From an uncultured Clostridia bacterium (GTDB lineage: Bacteria > Bacillota > Clostridia > UBA1381): 64,000 nt of DNA. This document shows positions 25,930 through 36,192 of this stretch, piece after piece. The position numbers and the translations under genes were made by a program. The DNA lies in assembly GCA_934501535.1 (NCBI GenBank), contig CAKSUM010000007.1, forward strand, positions 49,373 through 113,372, in the 5' to 3' direction. The notes beneath the pieces are model-generated. The model was not told the origin of the DNA and made no database searches. It was given only the letters and a program-made list of their open reading frames with translations. The stretch's first letter is position 1, and each line of letters opens with the position of its first letter.

Positions 25930-28900
25930 TCAGAACACTATCATAATATTATAATCGCGCCATACCGATACCGTCACAAAATTCATCGTACCGTTGCCGG
26001 TAATATCGTTAAGTGTGATTTCCTCGATTTTTTTCGTTGACGTGTCGAACTTGTACATTTTTCCGAAAGCATTGGTTTTGAACAGTTCAACCAGACTGTC
26101 ACCGTCGCTGCTTATGACTTTAAGTATTCCACCGTCTATTTTAGCAGCAATTGTTCCAAAAAAGGTTCGCCTTCTCGAGTCAAGATCGGACGAAATAGAC
26201 GTATAAGCCTTGTTTCCGTCGCAGCGGTAAACAATTCTCATTTCGCCGGAATTGTCTGTTCCGGAGCGACCCTCATAAATTCTTCCGTCTTTTCTGGTGG
26301 TAAAGGTTACTATATCGCCCTTTTGCAGCTTGACGGAAGTGCTGCCGTTATCCGCCGCAACATGGTCAAGATCAACTTTATTGTCCGCATAGAATGTTTT
26401 CTTTCCGCGTGCATTATAGCATACCAGTTTCGTCAGAACTTCGCCGCTTTCCTCGTCAAATACTTGTTGTATAGCGCCTACGATATATGCGTCAAGTATA
26501 TCCGCATTCTGGATAGGACTGTTTTTCAGTATAAACGCACTTGCTACATAGTCATTATCCGTTGTGGAATAGGCAATCAGTTCATTTGAGCTGTAATTCT
26601 TGTTATTCAGCATATAATACTGTGCCGGAATGTATCTGTACTGGTACAAATCCAAATCTCCGTCGGTTCCGGAAACAACAAACAACGGTGTTGAGCCGGT
26701 AAAGAAATATTTATTTCCTATTGTAAAAGTATCCGAAAGATAGGTATAGCTTCTGCCGTCCGTGGGAGAAATACGCCGAAATCCGTCATCGCCTGCCGAC
26801 CATACATCTTTTGCAGTCAGCATTTCTCTGATTTTCCCGTCATCGTCACACTTAATCTGAATTAACTGCGACGGTATCTTTGAGTCTGTTCCGCACAGTA
26901 TTCTGTATGCCTCATCGGAATTTTTACTTCTCTTTTCGTTAATTCTGAGCCTGTCAACACTGTCCGTTTTATTTATTGTGCCGTCCTCTCTGAACAGCCA
27001 GAAACAAATGCTTTCCTCATCGGTATTCATTGCCGCTTTTACAATATATGCAAATTCCCATGCGCCGTTCTGTTTCTTGAATGCGGCTACTCTGCCGAAT
27101 GCGTCCAGATAGAGTATGCCGCTTTCGCCCGGGTCAAGACTGTTTATGCCCGCATAGTTCTTTACACATTCCGTTTCGCTTAATATATCCTTGCCGTGGA
27201 CTTCGTCGTAGAATACGATATATTTGTATCCGTCATCATCTGTGCGTATGTCATTTGCCCAACCGGAAAAGATGTTTGATGAGCGGTAAATTACGGTGTA
27301 ATGCTTGTCCTTGCTCTGCAGTACGCTCAGAACATTATCTGCGGAAATCGAGTCGAGCTTGCCTTTAACACCATTGGAATAAACGATTATTTCCCCTGCC
27401 AAATCCAGGTTCAGCGTTTTGTTTTCGTATTTATCCGTAATTACGCCGTTAGCTTTGTCAACCGATTCAACAACAAATGTTTCATAGTTTATTACCTTTA
27501 CTATTTCATACTTACCGTCACGGTTGTTGTCAATAAGTTCAACGCTTCCGTCCTTTGTCAACATGTCCGCATCGGTGTACTCAGACACCGAACGGTTATT
27601 GTAAATAAGGTATCTGTCACTGCTGAGAACCGCTCTTTTTCGCGAGGAATTTTTACCTGTAGTGTAATTATACGCGCCGCCGGTGTATCCTGTCAGATTT
27701 CTTGCGTCAATTAAAACAATATCGTTCTTTTTATCTATATCCGTGAAGAATATAGCAGCGTCCCCGCCGTCTGTTTCCTTGGTATAAAACTTTACGTTTT
27801 TTCCGAGCAGCTCGGAAACATCATTGTACACAACATATTCACTGCCTGCGATTTTTACTCTGCCCTCGCCGATACCGTTGTAATTTGAAAGTGAAGTAAC
27901 CGATGTCGCCTCGACAATTCCCTCTCTTTCGGTCAGTCCCATTTTACATTCAAGAACACGGCTGTCAAGCGCATATCCGGGCTGTCCGTTTACAATTTTG
28001 TCGGCCGTAAGACTGCGGCAGTCAAGAAAATTAACCAAAAGCTTGTTCAGCTGTTCAAATGTCAGCACATTACCCGACGGGATATTCACTCCTTTTGTTA
28101 TGCCGAGATTTGCCGCTGCATTCTGCGGCAGTTTTGATTCAAGCTCTGATTTAAACCCAAGCGCCGTTACCAGCGCACGGCACGCCTCGCCGAACGTAAT
28201 TCCTTTGTACGGATTGTATGCTCCATTTTCGTCTTTTTTGAGCAAATCCTTTTCAAGCATCAGCTGCGCATAGCCCTCGTAGCCCTCCAGGTCTGCCGCA
28301 AGCTCCGCGCTGCCCTCCGAAACCATTCCTCCGCATCCGAGCATGACTGCAAGATATTTCGAGAATTTCTCGCGTGACACCTGTTCTGACGCATCGGAAT
28401 ATTCATTTGCATCATATATTCCGAACGCCTCCAGCATGCTCCGCCGGCTGTCCTCCGATTTGTCAATCACCGTTTTGTTTGCCGTCCCCGAGCTGCCTCC
28501 TCCCGAACCGCTGTCCGGTGCCGGAATATCAAAGCCCTGCTCATAAAACTGCCAGTCATCAATATAGATTTCTTTATTCTGCGTGCCTACAACAATACGA
28601 ATATCTCTTGTTTTCGTATAGTCAATAGCCGACGGCATCTGGAAAGTTGCGGTCATATCGCACCATTCGCCCGGCTCAAAGGTATTTTTCGCAGAAAGGT
28701 GAATCCATTCATCACTTCCGGGTTCAACATAGCATATTGAAAACCACACCTCGGTTGTTTCCTTCGCCTTTATGCGTGCCCGTGCCTCATAAATTTTGTT
28801 GGGTTCAAGGTATACTTTCTGCAGTACGGGCGCCTGGTCCCACCCTGCAACGAATTTCATAACTTTGTTGCTGCCGTCCTCAACCTGTACCGGCTGATTT

Positions 28901-29361
28901 CCGTCACCGACACCAAACATCGACATATCCTCCTGCTCCATGTCGCCGTTTACAATCTGACGGTATTGGGGGAATTCTCCCGTTGTGGTAAATTCCGTTT
29001 TTGACGGTGACAGCGGTTTTCCCTCGGCGGACAGTATTCCTTTTGTAAAGGATATTTCATACTTCTGCGCCGGGTCAAGCTTGGACATATGGATTCTCAT
29101 TTTTTTGCCGCTGAGCATCTCAATATCCTGTATAACATTCGGGCTCATCACCACCGAAGATGATGTTACGGTTTTTTCGTCCATTTCGGTATTAAAATTG
29201 ACATCGACCACCGTATTAATAAGTCCGATATTTTCTGCACCGCTTTCGGGCGTGGTTTTAATAACCGCCGGAATTACGTCCGCCGCAAAAGCGGACGGAA
29301 CTGCGGAAATAACCATGCACAGTATCAATAATGCGGCAAATGCTTTGTTTTTTATCATCAT
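25930..29361 (-). CDS. Large secreted Ig-like protein with degenerate SLH region
   Basis: 1143 aa. A signal peptide ends near SAFAADV (residue 27). An SbsA-type Ig-like domain (about 30-130) is followed by a carbohydrate-binding-like jelly roll (about 135-275, from IVNGDMEQED to IYIDDWQFYE), a Gly/Ser linker (about 283-295) and two degenerate SLH-like repeats (about 305-450, VSREKFSKYLAVML and ITFGEACRALVTALGF). The last ~690 residues resemble nothing I can name; they are rich in beta-strand patterns, Asp, Tyr and Lys. No catalytic motif seen. Probably a cell-surface polysaccharide-binding or scaffold protein. It follows its SLH paralogue by 7 bases; two ATGs are adjacent, the second (29358) better spaced from AGGAGG. 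Confidence 0.75.
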   Translation of the reverse strand: MMIKNKAFAALLILCMVISAVPSAFAADVIPAVIKTTPESGAENIGLINTVVDVNFNTEMDEKTVTSSSVVMSPNVIQDIEMLSGKKMRIHMSKLDPAQKYEISFTKGILSAEGKPLSPSKTEFTTTGEFPQYRQIVNGDMEQEDMSMFGVGDGNQPVQVEDGSNKVMKFVAGWDQAPVLQKVYLEPNKIYEARARIKAKETTEVWFSICYVEPGSDEWIHLSAKNTFEPGEWCDMTATFQMPSAIDYTKTRDIRIVVGTQNKEIYIDDWQFYEQGFDIPAPDSGSGGGSSGTANKTVIDKSEDSRRSMLEAFGIYDANEYSDASEQVSREKFSKYLAVMLGCGGMVSEGSAELAADLEGYEGYAQLMLEKDLLKKDENGAYNPYKGITFGEACRALVTALGFKSELESKLPQNAAANLGITKGVNIPSGNVLTFEQLNKLLVNFLDCRSLTADKIVNGQPGYALDSRVLECKMGLTEREGIVEATSVTSLSNYNGIGEGRVKIAGSEYVVYNDVSELLGKNVKFYTKETDGGDAAIFFTDIDKKNDIVLIDARNLTGYTGGAYNYTTGKNSSRKRAVLSSDRYLIYNNRSVSEYTDADMLTKDGSVELIDNNRDGKYEIVKVINYETFVVESVDKANGVITDKYENKTLNLDLAGEIIVYSNGVKGKLDSISADNVLSVLQSKDKHYTVIYRSSNIFSGWANDIRTDDDGYKYIVFYDEVHGKDILSETECVKNYAGINSLDPGESGILYLDAFGRVAAFKKQNGAWEFAYIVKAAMNTDEESICFWLFREDGTINKTDSVDRLRINEKRSKNSDEAYRILCGTDSKIPSQLIQIKCDDDGKIREMLTAKDVWSAGDDGFRRISPTDGRSYTYLSDTFTIGNKYFFTGSTPLFVVSGTDGDLDLYQYRYIPAQYYMLNNKNYSSNELIAYSTTDNDYVASAFILKNSPIQNADILDAYIVGAIQQVFDEESGEVLTKLVCYNARGKKTFYADNKVDLDHVAADNGSTSVKLQKGDIVTFTTRKDGRIYEGRSGTDNSGEMRIVYRCDGNKAYTSISSDLDSRRRTFFGTIAAKIDGGILKVISSDGDSLVELFKTNAFGKMYKFDTSTKKIEEITLNDITGNGTMNFVTVSVWRDYNIMIVF

Positions 29362-29368
29362 TTTCCTC

Positions 29369-32300
29369 CTATGCTCCGCATGCTGTCAGCATTTTGTCAA
29401 TCATAACCACCGCTTCCGCCCTTGTTGAGCTTGCAAACGGCCGGAAGTTTCCGTTTTCATCGCCGCTTACAATACCGGCTTCATGCAAAAAAGCAATTGC
29501 ATCTTTAGCGTAATCGGCTGCCGTTTCTTCATCGGCAAAACCCGCCGTTTGTGTCATCGGCAAATTTTTATCTTTTAAATATCTGTAAATTATTGCCGCC
29601 ATGTCCTCACGGCTGATATTTTCTCCGGCGCCGAATTTATCCTCGCTCACTCCGCTTATAAATCCGCCCGAAACCGCAGATGCAACATATGCTGCACTCC
29701 AGTGTCCGTCAAGGTCGGAAAATTCGTTTTTCGCATCAGGATTGTATTCGTTCACGGCAACAATAAACAGCTTAACAAATTCCTCTCTCGTAATGCTGTC
29801 CTTCGGTGCGAAACCTCCGTTGCCTTTTCCGGAAACAATGCCTTTTTCATACAGCTTTATAATCGCGTCCTTTGCCCATTCCGAGCCGTCAAGATCGTTA
29901 AACGGGCCGTTTGCACCCGGGTCGGGCAGTTCATTAACATCATTGGACGGGATTAAAAGATTTTTCCCCAGATTGCCCAATCCGCCGGAGCTGCCGCCCG
30001 AGCCTCCGCCGCCGGCTGCCGGATTTCCTCCTGCTTGATTTACAACCTCGTTATACGCATTTCTGAACGCCGCTGCGGCATATCCCAAAGATGCAAAAGT
30101 CTGCGACTGCAGTTTGTTGTATATCAAATAGCCATCTGCGCGCGCATTTGCAGCGGTAATCAGCGAATCGATATTATTTGCTCCGGTAAAAAACGCTCTT
30201 CCCTTGTTAAAAATATTCTTTACGCTTTCCCAGCCGTTTAATTTTGACAAAGCATACAGTATGATTTTTTCGGCACAAACCTCCTTTATATCCTGCGATG
30301 CGGAATATGTTCCGGAAACAATTAATTCCGCAATCGCCTGTCTGTCATTTTCCGAAAGCATCGTGCCGTAGATATAATACGCGTCGGCGGAGTTCAGCCC
30401 GAGTGTGTTGCTTTCAATCATTTTCCTCACTTCCGCTGCGGTACCGTTATTTGCAATTTCGGAAAGAACCGTATTCTTCACTGCTGCAAATAAATCCTCC
30501 GCTCCCGAAACATTTGTATAAGCCGTCAAATTCCGATATATCGCCGGCAATAAACTGCTTGATGACGCTCTCAGACTGTCATACAAATCGCACGGCATAA
30601 GCAAATCATCAAATTCATTTTCCATAAATGACTGTTTCTCCGCCGCCGTAGCTGCCGCATTAAAGCTCTCAACAATATCATTTCTGCTTTTGGTTGTAAA
30701 GCTCGACGTGAATGCAGCACTCATCGGCTTGCCGAGAAGTGATTTAACACCTGTTCCGACCGTTACGGTATATTGCGTACCCTGAGTTACACGTTCATCA
30801 TCAAATACAAGTCTCGCGCCTTTGTCCCCCGGGATAATTTCTTTCAACACATTCGGCGAAACAGTTATGTTTTCGGCGTTAATCGTTGTTTTATCAACGT
30901 AATTGTCAAAAACTATATTTACTGTTCTGTTTTTGGTTCCTACTTTTACGGCACCGTCCGCAGGGTCTATCGACGAAACATTCAGTTCTCCGTCTGACAC
31001 CGTGAAGGTTCTAAAACTTAATTCGTACCCGTCGGCATCATCACCGTACATGGTTTTAACGCCGGAAGATACCGTGATTTTGTATTCTGTATTTATATCC
31101 AGTGTGTCAAATTCTATTTCCGCGGTTGTCAGATTTTCGTCCAAAGTAACATTTTTAATTTTACTCGGCACAGATGTAATGTTTGATATTGTCATCGGAT
31201 CCATTGCCTTATCAAATTCAAGCGCAATTTTTACATTCTGAACGGGCATCTCCGATGTTCCGTCCGCAACGGACGAGCCTATAACCGCTCCGCTTCCTCG
31301 GGGCGCCGCGTCCCTGTCATAAAGCTGCCAGTTATCGGTAATAATGTTGTAACTTCCCTCCGTCATGGAAACAAGACGCATACTCTTAAGTGCCGGCGAA
31401 GCCGGGTTTCCTGCGCCCATATTTGCAGGAATTGTGAAATTTTCACGCAAGGTTACACTGCTGTTCGCCGCAACGTCCCGGCGTGTAAGATAGTTGTATA
31501 CTTCATCATTGTTTGCGTCCGGATAATGTGGGTCAAAGCACAAAACGCAGTCCTTATCCGGCGTTACATCGACCGAAACTAAGTACCTGTGTCCGGCAGT
31601 CCAATCGATTGTCTGAAAAATCGGCTGCGATGACCATTGCCCGGTTTTCCATCTCAGAACAAAATTTCCGTTTTCTTCGACCCTCATTTTGGGGTTGGCT
31701 TCATCGCTGGGCGCATTAAATGCGGAAATGTCCTCACTGTCAAGATTTCCGTTAACAAACAGATTTTTCAGGTTTTCTTCCGTAGAAAATCCGAGTGAAG
31801 TTTTGCTGCACGCCGTTCCTGCAACGGATTTTACTCCGTCCCATGAAATCGTGTAATGCGTATCGCGCAAAAAATTTTTTTCAAACGAAATTGTAAATCC
31901 CTTTGCATTCGCCGAAACGCTGTACTGTGTTTCCGGCGAAACGGTAATGTTGTCTTTGTTTACGGTGCCTGCGTCAACGGCAAGGTCAAACTCTGCCGTA
32001 AACGTACCGGTGCCGGCAGCAACATTTGCCGCCCCGTCCGATATGCTCGAGGATATAAGCCTCATATCCGGATAATTTTCCGATGTACGGAATTTTATAC
32101 TTTTTTCCGACGAAAGAGCATATCCCGATGAGGATTTAATACCGCCTGTAAGACTGATTGTATATTCGGTATTATTAACAAGAATTTCATCAAAAACTAT
32201 TCTTGCCGCCGTCTTGACAATTCCCAATCCGGAAGAATCGCCGACCTGCTCCGCATGCCACAAAACCGACGGCGTTACGCTTACCGTTTCATCGGTTATT

Positions 32301-33289
32301 GATGTGAAATCAATGTCCTTTGAGAAATTCACGGTAATTCCGCCGAGCGTAGGGCTGACGTCTGCCGTCCCGTCCGCGATGTCAGAGGAAACAAACGCCA
32401 GTGATGAATCGTATACCGCCGTCACCGTGACGGAATTTTCCGTCATATCGGTATCGGACAAATCAGCTGTTACGCTTTGCGCATCGCGGAATGCGGAACT
32501 GTAATCCGAATTATCGAACATATACCCCGGCTTTGCCGTCATGCTGACGGTGACGGAATACACACCGCCCGGTTCAAATACGTCCGTCTCTCCCATTGCC
32601 GCATTGTTTTTCTTCCATTCCACCGAATTAATTATGTAGTTTCCGGTAGTTGATGACGGTCTGTCGGGAACATTTCCGAGCGTAACCGCATAAATTTCAT
32701 TCAGCTTCGTTATTTTCAGAGAATGGTCATAAAGTCTGTAATCAGCAAAAGTAAATTCTTCGGTTTTCGCATTTGCCGATGCATAAGTATGCACGATTTT
32801 AGTGATGTACCCTCTGTTTGAGCCGGCGGCGGAATTTGCACACAATGCCATATGCCATGCTCCGTCGCCTTTCAGGCTGTAACTGAATGTAACGGTATCC
32901 TCCGAGCCTGTTCTTGTTATGGTTGTAACATCTATTGTTGATGTTGTGTCGGCTCCGGTGTACTTATACATAAATGCAAAATACTGCGCCATACCAAACG
33001 GTGTACCGTTTCGTTCCGCCGTTGTGCTGCGCGGATATTCGCTGCTTATTACCGCTTCTCCGGACGAGTCTGCGGTGACGGTTACGGTTTTGCCGAATTT
33101 GCCGTCATTACCCTCCTGCATAGTAACGCCGTTGCCGGCAACTACGCTTTTATCAAGCATGTTATAATATTCGTCGGCTCTTGTACCGAAGTTTACAAAT
33201 CCGGTATTATCTGCCGCCGACACAGCTTGCGGTATCATCGAAACCGCAATTGCCAATACTGAAATCAGCGATATTAATTTATTTTTCAT
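29369..33289 (-). CDS. SLH-anchored multi-Ig surface protein
   Basis: 1306 aa. The signal peptide ends near AVSAADN (residue 26). Several SbsA/Big_5-type Ig-like domains can be followed by recurring 'VSPTLGGITVNFSKDID', 'DGAANVAAGTGTFTAEFD', 'VQNVKIALEFDKAMD' and 'VGTKNRTVNIVFDNYVD' cores. A carbohydrate-binding-like module (about 505-660, FVNGNLDSED to ITDNWQLYD) lies in the middle. A helical stretch (about 860-1060) and a Gly-rich linker lead to three C-terminal SLH repeats (about 1130-1306, ITREEFVKLF, ISREDMAAIIYRYL, STRAEAVVMIDKML). SLH repeats bind the secondary wall polymer, so the protein should sit on the cell surface, probably as a polysaccharide-binding factor; no catalytic domain found. 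AGGAGG 7 bases before the ATG. Confidence 0.8.
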   Translation of the reverse strand: MKNKLISLISVLAIAVSMIPQAVSAADNTGFVNFGTRADEYYNMLDKSVVAGNGVTMQEGNDGKFGKTVTVTADSSGEAVISSEYPRSTTAERNGTPFGMAQYFAFMYKYTGADTTSTIDVTTITRTGSEDTVTFSYSLKGDGAWHMALCANSAAGSNRGYITKIVHTYASANAKTEEFTFADYRLYDHSLKITKLNEIYAVTLGNVPDRPSSTTGNYIINSVEWKKNNAAMGETDVFEPGGVYSVTVSMTAKPGYMFDNSDYSSAFRDAQSVTADLSDTDMTENSVTVTAVYDSSLAFVSSDIADGTADVSPTLGGITVNFSKDIDFTSITDETVSVTPSVLWHAEQVGDSSGLGIVKTAARIVFDEILVNNTEYTISLTGGIKSSSGYALSSEKSIKFRTSENYPDMRLISSSISDGAANVAAGTGTFTAEFDLAVDAGTVNKDNITVSPETQYSVSANAKGFTISFEKNFLRDTHYTISWDGVKSVAGTACSKTSLGFSTEENLKNLFVNGNLDSEDISAFNAPSDEANPKMRVEENGNFVLRWKTGQWSSQPIFQTIDWTAGHRYLVSVDVTPDKDCVLCFDPHYPDANNDEVYNYLTRRDVAANSSVTLRENFTIPANMGAGNPASPALKSMRLVSMTEGSYNIITDNWQLYDRDAAPRGSGAVIGSSVADGTSEMPVQNVKIALEFDKAMDPMTISNITSVPSKIKNVTLDENLTTAEIEFDTLDINTEYKITVSSGVKTMYGDDADGYELSFRTFTVSDGELNVSSIDPADGAVKVGTKNRTVNIVFDNYVDKTTINAENITVSPNVLKEIIPGDKGARLVFDDERVTQGTQYTVTVGTGVKSLLGKPMSAAFTSSFTTKSRNDIVESFNAAATAAEKQSFMENEFDDLLMPCDLYDSLRASSSSLLPAIYRNLTAYTNVSGAEDLFAAVKNTVLSEIANNGTAAEVRKMIESNTLGLNSADAYYIYGTMLSENDRQAIAELIVSGTYSASQDIKEVCAEKIILYALSKLNGWESVKNIFNKGRAFFTGANNIDSLITAANARADGYLIYNKLQSQTFASLGYAAAAFRNAYNEVVNQAGGNPAAGGGGSGGSSGGLGNLGKNLLIPSNDVNELPDPGANGPFNDLDGSEWAKDAIIKLYEKGIVSGKGNGGFAPKDSITREEFVKLFIVAVNEYNPDAKNEFSDLDGHWSAAYVASAVSGGFISGVSEDKFGAGENISREDMAAIIYRYLKDKNLPMTQTAGFADEETAADYAKDAIAFLHEAGIVSGDENGNFRPFASSTRAEAVVMIDKMLTACGA

Positions 33290-33303
33290 TGTGCTGCCTC
33301 CTG

Positions 33304-36162
33304 TCAGTTGTTATCGTACGGCGGCGGGAACTTTGCCCAGCCGGCATTTTGCTGCAGTACCCAAAGTTCGCCGGTTACCGGGTGAACAAGCATTTCATAA
33401 GGATTGTTTCCGCCCGACGGACCTGTCTTTACAATTGATAGGTCTGTATTGATAGTTGTAAGTACCTGGAATGTTTTTCCGCCGTCACAGCTTCGCTGCA
33501 CTCCGATGGGATTTGAAGTTGCGCCTGCATATCCGCCTACATATATAACATTTGGATACCTCGGGTCAAGCGTTACCAGCTGAAAATTGTGAGGATATAA
33601 CAAATCCTCGGGATCATATACCATATTATCCGTTATTTGTGTGGTTACGCCGTTTTCAACCTTATACAAAGCTCTTCCGGTAAAGTAATCGCCGGCAACA
33701 TAATACATTATATTATTAACGCCGTCATATTCCATATCCCAGATTTCTATGCCCTCCGTACCGTGCGCCTGCAGATTTCTCTGACTGCGCCATTCTTCGG
33801 CAGGCGGAACCTCCGCATATTTTTCCCACGTTGCACCGTTATCGTATGAAACCATTATTTCATTGCCCTTGCCGCCGTATATTTCTTTTTTTCCGTACGG
33901 ATTGTGCGTATAAACGGCGTCTACTTCCATTTCTTCCCATGTGTATCCGAAATCGGTTGAGCGGTATTCCGACGCAAAAAACGTATTATAGTCAGTGGGT
34001 GACTGGCGAACCATTTCCGACCATTTTTTCGTGCTGTTTCTGTTATGTCTTATACCGGTGTCCGTCCATGTTTCACCTGCGTCGCGTGATACCAAAAGTT
34101 CATATCCGGCAACGCCGAAACCTCCGGGCGATTTCCAGATAAATATACTTTCGCCGTCAGGAGAATATCCGCCCATGGCATAGCCGGCGTAAACCCCCGA
34201 GAATTTCCATACCCACTTCCAGTTTTTCCCCGCGTCGGTTGTAAGACCGCCGTGGAAGTCAACCGCTCCGAAGTAGAAGATGTCCGGATTATAGATATTG
34301 AACATATGACGGCAATCCGATGTTATTGCACTGCCGCCCTCATAGTCCCACACAAAACTTGCACCGGCATTGTCTGAGGACGTTATCCAGTCGCCGCCGA
34401 AGCTCCAGACCTTGTTTGCATCGGTCGGCGACCATACAAACATCGACTCGCGGTTATTCAGTTTCATCCAGTCCTTTGACTCATCCTCAGCAGACTGCGC
34501 CCATGTTTTGCCGCCGTCATTTGAATAAAATTTTGACGCCGTATACGATGTCAGTCCCTCATAATGAGCAATAACCATATTGTCGGGATTAACCGGACTT
34601 ACCTTTAAGTTAATATTTGATTTGAACGGGTTTGTCTTATCGATTGTCGGCGGAAAACTTGTTGTTTCAATTCTTTTAAAAGTCTTTCCGCTGTCGGTCG
34701 AAATCAGTACTCCCTTGTAATCGTTGATATACACATTGTCCGGCTGTGTATCTATTACGTCCAGGCTGTAGATGATTGAGCCTTTTAATATATGTTCAAA
34801 GGTTTTGCCGCCGTCGGTTGAGCGGAAAAATCCCTCCAAATTGCCGACATACACGGTGCCGTCACGCGGATTTACCTTTACAACCGAATCTGCCATCTGT
34901 TCATTGACAACAAACCATGTTTCACCGCCGTCCTCCGTTTTCCATAAGCCGAATTTTTCATTCGGGTCATCATAATGCGGAATTTGGTCATCGGGGTAAG
35001 GATACCAGCCGGTAAACAGTCTGTAGTTTTTCGACCAGTATGCAACGGCGCTGCCGCCGATTTTTTCGTCATAGCTCGAGGCATCATAGCATATCGATTC
35101 CCTAAGCTCCAGCTGATGTCCCGGGCGCAGCTGCGACACCTTCTGTTTCCACGAATAGCCCCTGTCGGTTGACAGGTATATTCCCGTTGCCGGACATTCT
35201 ACGTTATGACTTCCGGCAACGCTTAAAACGCGGTCCATATTGTTCGGGTCGATTGAAAACGCCTCGCCGGATATTGCATAATATCCGCGGTTGCACATCT
35301 CCCACGTTTTTCCGCCGTCGATAGAGCGATGGAGTGAAGTTGTATCATTGCCGGCAATCAGAAAGCTTCCGTCCTTGGAAATAGCGACGGAATTCATTCG
35401 CTGACCGCCCTCACCGCCGATTTTGACGCCCTTCGCTCGCAGCTCATCATTTATCATAGGTATGTTCTGCCATTCGCTTTGTTTTTCGTTATAAACATCA
35501 AATTGTTTTGTCGCATAATCTTTCGGTATCTCCAAAGGGTATGTATCCGAAGAAGATGCACCGCTCGCGGCAGCTGTTAATATATTGGCATATGCCCAAA
35601 AGTCTTTTTTTACATCGGTAAACCTGCATACGCCCGTACTCCTGATACTGATTCCGAGAGCACGCTGTATCAGCGCGACAGCTTCGGCACGGGTCACACT
35701 GTTTTCCATACGGTAGCTGCCGTCCTCATATCCGGAGATTATTCCCTCTTTAATAAGCGCTGCCGACATATCCTCCCTGTTCATCGCCGGATTATATCCG
35801 TTTTTCAGAATGTATATAAATTCCGCGATTTCCGCTCTTGATATGTTATTGCCGCCGCAAAATTCGCTGCCGTAGCCGTGGAGCATGTCCGCAGCATTCA
35901 GTTTTTCCAGCGCCTCCGAATACCAGCTGTCCGGCGAAACATCGGAAAATGACACGGCTTTTTTATCATCAGCGTCAATCAGCTTTGAAATCATGGACGC
36001 AGCCTCTGCACGCGTCACAAAATTATTCGGTCGAAAAGTGCCATCATCGTAACCGCTTATAAAAGCCGGTGCCGCAATGTTTTCGGCATGAACCGGAGTC
36101 AATGCCGATATGCACGATAACGCCGTTGCCGCCGCAGTGATAATGCTTAATAGTCTTTTCAA
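33304..36162 (-). CDS. SLH-anchored Asp-box beta-propeller glycosidase-like protein
   Basis: 952 aa from the TTG chosen here. A signal peptide (about 1-26, ending VHAEN) is followed by three N-terminal SLH repeats (about 30-195) and a propeller region (about 240-950) with about a dozen Asp boxes such as SIDGGKTW, TEDGGETW, SRDAGETW and SYDNGATW. GNDTTSLHRS resembles the start of GH74 xyloglucanases, where an Asp is catalytic; a sialidase-type or lyase propeller is also possible. Start: the ATG at 36180 has no ribosome binding site, whereas the TTG at 36162 follows AAAGGAAG at good spacing and aligns with the first residue of the paralogue downstream of 39432. The SLH repeats would hold the enzyme on the cell wall. 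Confidence 0.75.
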   Translation of the reverse strand: MKRLLSIITAAATALSCISALTPVHAENIAAPAFISGYDDGTFRPNNFVTRAEAASMISKLIDADDKKAVSFSDVSPDSWYSEALEKLNAADMLHGYGSEFCGGNNISRAEIAEFIYILKNGYNPAMNREDMSAALIKEGIISGYEDGSYRMENSVTRAEAVALIQRALGISIRSTGVCRFTDVKKDFWAYANILTAAASGASSSDTYPLEIPKDYATKQFDVYNEKQSEWQNIPMINDELRAKGVKIGGEGGQRMNSVAISKDGSFLIAGNDTTSLHRSIDGGKTWEMCNRGYYAISGEAFSIDPNNMDRVLSVAGSHNVECPATGIYLSTDRGYSWKQKVSQLRPGHQLELRESICYDASSYDEKIGGSAVAYWSKNYRLFTGWYPYPDDQIPHYDDPNEKFGLWKTEDGGETWFVVNEQMADSVVKVNPRDGTVYVGNLEGFFRSTDGGKTFEHILKGSIIYSLDVIDTQPDNVYINDYKGVLISTDSGKTFKRIETTSFPPTIDKTNPFKSNINLKVSPVNPDNMVIAHYEGLTSYTASKFYSNDGGKTWAQSAEDESKDWMKLNNRESMFVWSPTDANKVWSFGGDWITSSDNAGASFVWDYEGGSAITSDCRHMFNIYNPDIFYFGAVDFHGGLTTDAGKNWKWVWKFSGVYAGYAMGGYSPDGESIFIWKSPGGFGVAGYELLVSRDAGETWTDTGIRHNRNSTKKWSEMVRQSPTDYNTFFASEYRSTDFGYTWEEMEVDAVYTHNPYGKKEIYGGKGNEIMVSYDNGATWEKYAEVPPAEEWRSQRNLQAHGTEGIEIWDMEYDGVNNIMYYVAGDYFTGRALYKVENGVTTQITDNMVYDPEDLLYPHNFQLVTLDPRYPNVIYVGGYAGATSNPIGVQRSCDGGKTFQVLTTINTDLSIVKTGPSGGNNPYEMLVHPVTGELWVLQQNAGWAKFPPPYDNN

Positions 36163-36192
36163 ATTCTTTCTTCCTTTCATATTAAAGTCGAT

